Shown piece by piece: positions 35,180 to 40,990 of a DNA stretch of 64,000 nt. The stretch comes from Hugenholtzia roseola DSM 9546. GTDB lineage: Bacteria; Bacteroidota; Bacteroidia; Cytophagales; Bernardetiaceae. The notes under the pieces were generated by a model. It was given only the letters and a program-made list of their open reading frames with translations. It did not search any database and had not been told where the DNA came from. Location of the stretch: the NCBI RefSeq assembly GCF_000422585.1, contig NZ_KE383882.1, positions 132,067-196,066 on the forward strand. The letters are read 5' to 3'. Position 1 is the stretch's first letter; each line of letters starts with the position of its first letter. The translations under genes and the position numbers were made by a program.

Positions 35180-35629
35180 ATGAACGAATCTTCTCACAAT
35201 CAGAACCCCAATCAGAACAAAGACCGCATCGATATTATCGTGCGCGGCTACCATTTAGACGTGTATCAGCACGTCAATAATGCCCGCTATCTCGAATTTA
35301 TGGAAGAGGCGCGATGGGCATATTTTGATGGCAACCAAGCCGTTCAGAAACTGCACGTAAGCAAGGGGTTGGCTTTTGTGATTGTCAATATCAATATCAG
35401 CTACCGCTATCCTGCCCAATTAGGGGACGTTTTAGAAGTGCAGACTTTCTTGAAAGAAATCGGCACAAAGAGCTGCACTTTTACCCAAAAAATTGTACTC
35501 AAAGGCACAGAAAAAGTAGCAACCGAAGCCGAAGTAACCTTTGTGTTTGTAGATTTGAAGACCCAACGCGCCGTCGCGATAGACGATTCTATTCGCAGCA
35601 TCTTGGAAACAATGCAAAGTGAAGCCTGA
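35180..35629 (+). CDS. Acyl-CoA thioesterase, 4HBT/YbgC-like hotdog family
   Basis: A 149-residue hotdog-fold thioesterase. The motif YHLDVYQHVNNARYLEFMEE carries the catalytic Asp (VYQHVNN context) typical of the 4-hydroxybenzoyl-CoA thioesterase family. It continues with ISYRYPAQLGDVLEVQTFLK and the C-terminal VTFVFVDLKTQRAVAIDDSI. Members hydrolyse acyl-CoA or acyl-carrier-protein thioesters in the cytoplasm; the chain specificity cannot be told. It is a single gene, convergent with the ccmC-like gene, with a dispersed repeat in the gap. Confidence 0.9.
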   Translation: MNESSHNQNPNQNKDRIDIIVRGYHLDVYQHVNNARYLEFMEEARWAYFDGNQAVQKLHVSKGLAFVIVNINISYRYPAQLGDVLEVQTFLKEIGTKSCTFTQKIVLKGTEKVATEAEVTFVFVDLKTQRAVAIDDSIRSILETMQSEA

Positions 35630-35667
35630 TAAAGCGCAGGGCTTTGACGCTCTAAGCAATATCCGTA

Positions 35668-35700
35668 TGAGGGACAGGGCAATGCCTTGTCCCTACTTTG
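35668..35700 (+). repeat. Dispersed intergenic repeat, family 1, core-only copy
   Basis: Forward core GGACAGGGCAATGCCTTGTCC at 35672-35692 followed by CTACTTTG. It lies between two convergent genes. Confidence 0.75.
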
Positions 35701-35758
35701 TTCTTAGTTTGCTATTTTTTTAAGATTAGAAAAGGCAGGTATCGCAATTTGGAAACTG

Positions 35759-36448
35759 CTAAAAATCTTGCTTTTCTTCCCATTGATAGCGAATTTTTTT
35801 GTAGCGTACTCTCAATTCTACCAGCCAAACACCGAGCATTGTCCAGCCGATAATAGCGATATAAAATATTTTTTTCAAATCATTATCGTAATCATAGGCA
35901 CTAAAAGCAGGGTTTCCCTCTGCGCCAGGGTGCAAAGAATCGGTTAGGCGTGGCAAAATAAAAATCAGGGGAATGTACATCGCAAAGGCAAAAATATTGA
36001 AGACGGCACTAATTCTGCCTCTTTTTTGTGCGTCTGTAAAGGAATTGCGCAGTAGCAAATAGCCCAAATAGATAAGAAGCGCAATCGCCGAGGCGTTCTG
36101 TTTGGGGTCGCTATTCCAAAATGCTCCCCAAGTGAATTTTGCCCACCACATGCCTGTGGTAATGCCCAAGATGCCGAAAAGCACCCCTGCATTGGCGAGT
36201 TCTACTGCCCAGAGGTCGTCTTGCCATCTGCCCTTGCGTAGGTAGCGGATTGAAAAAATAAGCGAAGCCAGCAGCATGAGCAGCATGCCAAACCACATGG
36301 GGACATGAAAAAACAAATTGCGGATAGTTTCATTCAAAATATTGAGGCGTGGCACTTCAATAAGCAAGCCGCCAATAATTGTGTAGAAAATAATGGCGAT
36401 TGCCGCCCCTTTCCAAAGCCAATGAAATGCGGAACGAGAAGTAGTCAT
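35759..36448 (-). CDS. CcmC/CcsA-like cytochrome c biogenesis membrane protein
   Basis: A 229-residue, six-segment membrane protein. The tryptophan-rich haem-handling motif is TGMWWAKFTWGAFWNSDPKQ (residues ~98-117). It is flanked by two His candidates for haem ligation, His48 in NLFFHVPMWFG and His173 in TDSLHPG, as in CcmC. CcmC delivers haem to the chaperone CcmE for attachment to c-type cytochromes in the periplasm. In other Bacteroidota the ccmC-like gene is often near ccmB or ccmE; none is visible here. The cbb3 oxidase subunits at 46-50 kb would need such maturation. Confidence 0.9.
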   Translation of the reverse strand: MTTSRSAFHWLWKGAAIAIIFYTIIGGLLIEVPRLNILNETIRNLFFHVPMWFGMLLMLLASLIFSIRYLRKGRWQDDLWAVELANAGVLFGILGITTGMWWAKFTWGAFWNSDPKQNASAIALLIYLGYLLLRNSFTDAQKRGRISAVFNIFAFAMYIPLIFILPRLTDSLHPGAEGNPAFSAYDYDNDLKKIFYIAIIGWTMLGVWLVELRVRYKKIRYQWEEKQDF

Positions 36449-36604
36449 AAAAAGAAGGTTTGTGCTACAAGAAGGTGCTGCAAAAATACGCTTTTTGAGC
36501 CAATTTACTCACGCCTCAAATCGCAGAGAGCGCAGCTTTTGATGTCAAATCATACTTTTTAAGCCGTCGCTACAAAAAAAGTAGTCTAAACCGCGTCTTT
36601 TCCC

Positions 36605-36612
36605 TAACTTTG
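36605..36612 (+). promoter_or_regulatory. Candidate -7 element for the gene at 36642
   Basis: TAACTTTG matches TAnnTTTG 30 bases upstream of the ATG. No -33 TTTG is seen at the right distance. Confidence 0.35.
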
Positions 36613-36641
36613 TGTTTATACAAAAAAAATGACACGACGTA

Positions 36642-37043
36642 ATGCAAAAAATCACCTTCAATTCGCGCCATGGGATAAAATTTGCTGATAAGAAAATTCA
36701 GGTCAAAGGACAAAATCCCGCTTCTACACAAAAAAGTGAGAAAAATCTAACCCATATAGAAATCGACGGCGAGGCGTTTTTAGTCTTGACACAAAGCGAC
36801 GTAAAAGAAAATGAGCAAGGCGAAAAAGGCGTGGCAGGATATGGCATCTGGGTCTTTTTAGGCAGCGAACCGCGCAAGCACAACTTGGTAGGCAAGATGC
36901 GCAATATCGGGGGGCAGGAGCCAACGCTGGACATCCGTTCTACTTTCGAGGACGAGGTCTTTCTTATCTTAGATTTGGTGCGTGCCATGATTACAACGCC
37001 GATTGAATCCAAAACCCCAGACACACCAGAAAAAGAGGTTTAA
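36642..37043 (+). CDS. Hypothetical protein
   Basis: A 133-residue soluble protein that I do not recognise. The middle is strand-rich (LTHIEIDGEAFLVLTQSDVK; GVAGYGIWVFLGSEPRKHNL), then VGKMRNIGGQEPTLDIRSTF and a C-terminal helix EVFLILDLVRAMITTPIE. Neither signal peptide nor membrane segment is seen. A -7 element TAACTTTG lies at 36605-36612. Codon use resembles neighbours, which supports it being a real gene. It is a single gene between the ccmC-like gene and the lipoprotein island. Confidence 0.65.
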   Translation: MQKITFNSRHGIKFADKKIQVKGQNPASTQKSEKNLTHIEIDGEAFLVLTQSDVKENEQGEKGVAGYGIWVFLGSEPRKHNLVGKMRNIGGQEPTLDIRSTFEDEVFLILDLVRAMITTPIESKTPDTPEKEV

Positions 37044-37423
37044 CTACTTTATTTCTACTTTCTGGCTATTTTTAGCTCTTTTTCTTCTTCATTTCGCTAA
37101 CCTTACGCGCCCTAACCTTTCATAAAAAGGGTTAGGGTTCTTTTTTGTGATAGATAGCCATGTAAGTTTTTTAATGTGAAAGTTTGGAAAGTTATGTTTT
37201 TTTTCATAGAAAAAAGCAAGATAAGCGGCTTGAATTGCCTTTTCTGATAGAAAGATAGTTTTTATAGGCATAGCTATACAGGAAAAGCCTATAAAATTGT
37301 GTTTTCAAGCACTAAAATATGTTAAAAATAGATTTTGCTCTTGTGCAATAAAAAACTATCCTTACCTTTGCAGCCGCTTACGCATGTAAGTTTGTTTTTT
37401 AATTGTACCTACATATAAACGCT
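37044..37423. other. 380-base gap upstream of the lipoprotein island
   Basis: Very A/T-rich. CCTAACC-rich and AAGGGTTAGGG-like arms around 37105-37137 (CCCTAACCTTTCATAAAAAGGGTTAGGG) form a hairpin followed by TTCTTTTTTG, a likely terminator for the gene ending at 37043. The promoter at 37341-37370 drives the island. Confidence 0.55.
37341..37370 (+). promoter_or_regulatory. Promoter of the lipoprotein island
   Basis: TTG at 37341-37343 and TACCTTTG at 37363-37370 are separated by 19 bases, an excellent match to the primary sigma consensus. It lies about 53 bases upstream of the ATG at 37424. Confidence 0.7.
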
Positions 37424-39106
37424 ATGCTAATTAAAAAGAAAACACTTGAAAATAGGAAAAAAAGCTATTTTCGGATAGGGCTTTTATTGGGTTTTATGAT
37501 TCTTTTTTCGGCTTGTGAGAAGCTCGAAGAGGAAGTAGAACTCGAAAAAAGCGAAAGAACAGCTTCACAATACGCAGAAGGCGAAGCAGACGAAACACTG
37601 CCCTTAGTATTGGGTAGAAAGTTGGAAAACCCTTATACGGTGGAAAACATGAAAGCAGCCGTAGCCGTACTTGGAAGAAGAGGTTATACGCTTTTAGAAG
37701 CAGAAAACCTCGAGGAAAGCCACTATTACATCAAGTTTAAACCCAAAAACGAAGAGGAATACAGTGCGCTTTTGGCAAACAACGACTTAACTCTTTATAG
37801 CTACCCTTTGGACTATGAAGTCTTGGAGCGAGGAAGTTTCTATCACGACCCTACTTTACCACAAGACGTACCGACTTACCAATATGCGTCAGTAAGGAAG
37901 GAAAATAAGTTGGAAGTAACTTGTGAGTATGAAGTTTTAGCCAAACTTTATATCCCCGAAGAAGACGAAAGACTTTTAGAACTCAACCAAGCCTATGTAG
38001 ATATGTTGCTTAATCAGGCGTATGCACAAACAGGCACAGGAGGCGGAAATGGAACACCGATAGAGGTTGATATAGACGAACCCTTAGTTACGCCTTACCG
38101 ACCTGGCGGTAGGATTCTGATATATGACACACGCCTGCAAATGAACATAGGCTTACAAGGTGCTGAAATAAGAGCAAACCGATGGTTTACTACCTACAAA
38201 GCAACGACAGACTTTGCTGGCAACTACCGCATGAGCAAGACCTTTAATAGGCGTTGTAACTACTCTTTGCACATGGAACATCAGCACTTCCATATTCGTA
38301 AGGCAACTGTATTAGGTGCTTTGGTTTGGATAAACGGTCCCAAACAAGATGCCGACTGGAATCATACCATAGCAAGCGGATACAATAGATTTGCAGGGCA
38401 TATATTGCGAGCAGCCTACATGTATCATTACCGCCCTATCGATGGCTTGCAACGACCTTATAGACCATTTGGCACACAAACGGGCTATGTAGCGGTTGAT
38501 GCCAAAGAAACTTGGCAGGGAATCAGCTCGCCTGTAACCAATGTTGTGAAAATTGCACGGTATAAAAACAATGAATCGGGCAATGTTGAAATGCTCTCTG
38601 ATGATGTTTTTGGGACAACTATTCACGAAACCGCCCATGTAAGCCATGTAATTCGTATGAACGCAGGCGTAATTCAGTTTAGCCAAGTATCTACCCAAAT
38701 ACAAGAAAGCTGGGCTTTAGCTGTGGAATGGTGGCTTACTAAAAGAGAATATCAAGCACGTGGTGTTTCAAACTATGGGGAGTGGAACTATAACCATCCG
38801 CTGCCAACTAACATGCCAAGAGAACATGGCTATCAGTATTGGCGACTAAGTTTTAATGATGTTAGTGCTGACTATACTACTCTTTTTATTAATTTAGTAG
38901 ATAGTCACAATGAACTAAATAGAGAATATACTGGTCGTCGTTTTGGTTTTGTCAATGACCAAGTTTCAGGCTATACGCTTGCAGGTATTGAGGCAAATAT
39001 TTTGAAACATAGCTACGGACTTTCCAGCCTTAGCCAAAAGCTAAAGCAACACAAACCCGCTGGCGTTACTGATGCGCAAATTGACCTTCTACTATCTTTC
39101 TACTAA
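37424..39106 (+). CDS. Putative surface lipoprotein with HExxH metallopeptidase motif
   Basis: 560 residues from ATG 37424. The signal peptide ends in a lipobox (GFMILFSAC), and the first mature residues are EKLEEEVELE, an acidic stretch resembling the Bacteroidota lipoprotein export signal for the cell surface. Residues ~57-145 form a domain seen in other Bacteroidota lipoproteins (LPLVLGRKLENPYTVENMKA, YIKFKPKNEEEYSALL, YHDPTLP). Residues ~225-285 look like a CarboxypepD-regulatory beta-sandwich (GLQGAEIRANRWFTTYKATT, DFAGNYRMS). A zinc site HETAH lies at 401-405, with Glu428 or Glu435 (QESWALAVEWW) as possible third ligand. I do not know the family. Three lipoprotein paralogues follow directly. 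A peptidase function is inferred from the motif only. Confidence 0.8.
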   Translation: MLIKKKTLENRKKSYFRIGLLLGFMILFSACEKLEEEVELEKSERTASQYAEGEADETLPLVLGRKLENPYTVENMKAAVAVLGRRGYTLLEAENLEESHYYIKFKPKNEEEYSALLANNDLTLYSYPLDYEVLERGSFYHDPTLPQDVPTYQYASVRKENKLEVTCEYEVLAKLYIPEEDERLLELNQAYVDMLLNQAYAQTGTGGGNGTPIEVDIDEPLVTPYRPGGRILIYDTRLQMNIGLQGAEIRANRWFTTYKATTDFAGNYRMSKTFNRRCNYSLHMEHQHFHIRKATVLGALVWINGPKQDADWNHTIASGYNRFAGHILRAAYMYHYRPIDGLQRPYRPFGTQTGYVAVDAKETWQGISSPVTNVVKIARYKNNESGNVEMLSDDVFGTTIHETAHVSHVIRMNAGVIQFSQVSTQIQESWALAVEWWLTKREYQARGVSNYGEWNYNHPLPTNMPREHGYQYWRLSFNDVSADYTTLFINLVDSHNELNREYTGRRFGFVNDQVSGYTLAGIEANILKHSYGLSSLSQKLKQHKPAGVTDAQIDLLLSFY

Positions 39107-39123
39107 TTTATAAATTTAAATAA

Positions 39124-39624
39124 ATGAAACTGAACTTATTATTTTGGATAACTTATTTGCTATTGATGTTATCCGCCTGCAACGCAACCTGGGTGCATGG
39201 CGTTAAGGCTATCGTAGAGAACGAAAGTTCTGTTCCTATCAAAATTTATTTCTTTGATGGAGGTAGAACGTCAGACTCTATACTAATTTCACCAAGCCAA
39301 ACTTTTACATACGCAGAAAATGCCATTCTTGGAGGCAAACTCGAAGTAGAAGACGTAAGCATAAGACCCGATTTCTACAACAATCGTTATTTTGTTCGTG
39401 ATTCGGTTGTGGTTGTTTTTGATGGTCTTTATCGTGTTACGCACTATTGGGACACGATTCCGCCAGCGGAAAAACCTGCTAAGTTTTTCTATTACCAAGA
39501 CAATCGCAATTTTACCAATCACGATAATTTTGAGTTGGAAGTAAAAGAAAAATCTCGCCAAACGGTCGATTACATTTTCACCTACACCTTCACCGAAGAA
39601 GACTATCGCTTTGCGAAGGAATAG
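39124..39624 (+). CDS. Island lipoprotein A
   Basis: A 166-residue predicted lipoprotein (LLLMLSAC lipobox, mature N-terminus CNATWVHG, not acidic). The mature part looks like a beta-sandwich: VENESSVPIKIYFFDGGRTS, RYFVRDSVVVVFDGLYRVTH, YWDTIPP, and a conserved tail YIFTYTFTEEDYRFAKE. It starts 17 bases after the metallopeptidase-like gene. Its last 79 residues are 72/79 identical to those of the next gene, while the first halves differ much more. I do not recognise the family. Possible roles include partner, inhibitor or immunity protein of the upstream lipoprotein, but none is shown. Confidence 0.8.
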   Translation: MKLNLLFWITYLLLMLSACNATWVHGVKAIVENESSVPIKIYFFDGGRTSDSILISPSQTFTYAENAILGGKLEVEDVSIRPDFYNNRYFVRDSVVVVFDGLYRVTHYWDTIPPAEKPAKFFYYQDNRNFTNHDNFELEVKEKSRQTVDYIFTYTFTEEDYRFAKE

Positions 39625-39629
39625 GATTG

Positions 39630-39667
39630 AAAAAGTAGCGAAGGGCGAAAGTTTTTCGCTACTTTTT
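39630..39667 (+). terminator. Terminator-like hairpin after lipoprotein A
   Basis: AAAAAGTAGCGAA (39630-39642) pairs perfectly with TTCGCTACTTTTT (39655-39667). The same hairpin follows lipoprotein B, so it is part of the duplicated unit. Confidence 0.75.
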
Positions 39668-39669
39668 CG

Positions 39670-39723
39670 AAGCAACACAACGTTACTGATGCGCAAATTG
39701 ACCTTCTTTTATCTTTTTACTAA
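39670..39723 (+). repeat. Remnant 1 of the metallopeptidase-like gene's 3' end
   Basis: 54 bases matching the last 63 bases (39044-39106) of the metallopeptidase-like gene, from AAGCAACACAA through to the stop codon TAA, with one in-frame 9-base deletion (ACCCGCTGG). It follows the hairpin directly and marks the junction of a tandem duplication. Confidence 0.85.
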
Positions 39724-39741
39724 CCTCTAAAAAAAACAGCC

Positions 39742-40239
39742 ATGCAAGTAAAAAAACTGTGGGCAATACTGTGTTTGTTATTCTTATTTTCTTGTAATGC
39801 GGAGTGGTTACATGGCGTAAAAGCTGTTCTCGAAAACAAATCATCTGTTCCTATTTCGGTTTATTTTTTTGATAAGGGAGTTCTCACCGATTCGCTGCAT
39901 ATCCCTGCTCAAAAGGATTTTCTATACTTTACAGATGCGATTATTGATTCAAAAACAAAGCCGAGTAATGCAACTATAAGACCTGATTTCGGTTATAGTC
40001 GTTACTTTGTTCGCGATTCGGTCGTTGTTGTTTTTGATGGTCTGCATAGCGTTACGCACTACTGGGATACGATTCCGCCAACGGAAAAGTCTGCTAAGTT
40101 TTTCTATTACGAAGACAAACGCAATTTTACGAATCACGATAATTTTGAGTTGGAAGTAAAAGAAAAATCCCGTCAAACTGTCAATTATATTTTCACTTAC
40201 ACCTTCACCGAAGAAGACTATCGCTTTGCGAAGGAATAG
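39742..40239 (+). CDS. Island lipoprotein B
   Basis: A 165-residue predicted lipoprotein (LLFLFSC lipobox, mature CNAEWLHG), a paralogue of A. Shared features are ENKSSVPISVYFFDKGVLTD, RYFVRDSVVVVFDGLHSVTH and the tail VNYIFTYTFTEEDYRFAKE. The second half is nearly identical to A at the DNA level, while the first half has diverged, a pattern suggesting recombination or gene conversion at the 3' half or selection for change at the 5' half. Function unknown. It sits 18 bases after remnant 1. Confidence 0.8.
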   Translation: MQVKKLWAILCLLFLFSCNAEWLHGVKAVLENKSSVPISVYFFDKGVLTDSLHIPAQKDFLYFTDAIIDSKTKPSNATIRPDFGYSRYFVRDSVVVVFDGLHSVTHYWDTIPPTEKSAKFFYYEDKRNFTNHDNFELEVKEKSRQTVNYIFTYTFTEEDYRFAKE

Positions 40240-40245
40240 GATTGA

Positions 40246-40283
40246 AAAAAGTAGCGAAGGGCGAAAGTTTTTCGCTACTTTTT
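40246..40283 (+). terminator. Terminator-like hairpin after lipoprotein B
   Basis: AAAAAGTAGCGAA (40246-40258) with TTCGCTACTTTTT (40271-40283), identical to the hairpin after lipoprotein A. Confidence 0.75.
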
Positions 40284-40285
40284 CG

Positions 40286-40348
40286 AAGCAACACAAACCC
40301 GCTGGCGTTACTGATGCGCAAATTGACCTTCTTTTATCTTTCTACTAA
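40286..40348 (+). repeat. Remnant 2 of the metallopeptidase-like gene's 3' end
   Basis: 63 bases matching 39044-39106 almost base for base, including CCCGCTGGCGTTACTGATGC and the stop codon TAA. It is the second duplication junction. Confidence 0.88.
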
Positions 40349-40364
40349 TTTTCTGCTTTTGTTT

Positions 40365-40874
40365 ATGAAATTTAAAATATTATCAGTGTTTTTTATTACG
40401 CTTCTTTTTTCCGCTTGCCAAGCAGGTTGGACAGAAGAAAATGTGGCAGAAATTGAAAACCAAACCTCAACTATTGTTTCTATTCAATTTTTTGAAGAGG
40501 GGCAGATTGTCGATTCGGTACAAATTCAACCTACTGAAAAGTTGTTGTATGCACGTGAGGTTTTTGCTGGAACAGGCAAATTATCGCCCCCAGATGTTAC
40601 AAAAGAATATTTTAGTGGTCATAAATATGGCGTGTGGCCTCGTCGCAGCGATTCCTTAGTGGTTATTTTTAACCACCGCTACCGCGTAACACACTATTAC
40701 GACTCTATTCTGCCTGCTAATACGCCTACAAAATTTTATGGCTATAACCATGAGCGAAATATTCCCAATCAAAAGAATTTCGAAATGGTAGTAAAAAAAG
40801 CCTCTAAGCAAACGGTAAGTTATCTTTTCACCTACACCTTCACCGAAGACGATTATCGCTTTGCGAAAGAATAG
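40365..40874 (+). CDS. Island lipoprotein C
   Basis: 169 residues from ATG 40365; the frame is open upstream to 40242, but that part is the hairpin and remnant 2 read in another frame, so it is excluded. The lipobox is LLFSAC, the mature start CQAGWTEE. It is a more distant paralogue: IENQTSTIVSIQFFEEGQIV, DSLVVIFNHRYRVTHYYDSI, and the shared tail VSYLFTYTFTEDDYRFAKE. Family unknown. It ends the island, and a different terminator follows. Confidence 0.78.
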   Translation: MKFKILSVFFITLLFSACQAGWTEENVAEIENQTSTIVSIQFFEEGQIVDSVQIQPTEKLLYAREVFAGTGKLSPPDVTKEYFSGHKYGVWPRRSDSLVVIFNHRYRVTHYYDSILPANTPTKFYGYNHERNIPNQKNFEMVVKKASKQTVSYLFTYTFTEDDYRFAKE

Positions 40875-40883
40875 GGTATAAAT

Positions 40884-40916
40884 AAACCTAACAGATTTTT
40901 GAAAACTGTTAGGTTT
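40884..40916 (+). terminator. Hairpin after lipoprotein C
   Basis: AAACCTAACAG (40884-40894) pairs with CTGTTAGGTTT (40906-40916) around an 11-base loop. It lies between convergent lipoprotein C and topA and could serve both. Confidence 0.65.
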
Positions 40917-40990
40917 GGTTCTAAATTGCGATTAATTATTAAAGCAGCGGAAAATTGTGCTAAATTTCCCCTAATTTTTTTCCCAAAAAG

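Noticed and set aside
39670..40348. Lost full-length copies of the metallopeptidase-like gene between the paralogues
   Set aside because: The remnants start at one fixed point (AAGCAAC) right after the hairpin each time, so a simple tandem duplication with that breakpoint explains them without deleting whole genes.
40242..40364. An N-terminal extension of lipoprotein C
   Set aside because: This stretch is the copied hairpin and gene-tail remnant read in a shifted frame; the signal peptide and lipobox begin only at ATG 40365.
37424..40874. A mobile element or prophage carrying the lipoprotein island
   Set aside because: No integrase, transposase, att-like direct repeats or tRNA was seen at either edge; only A/T-rich composition hints at transfer.
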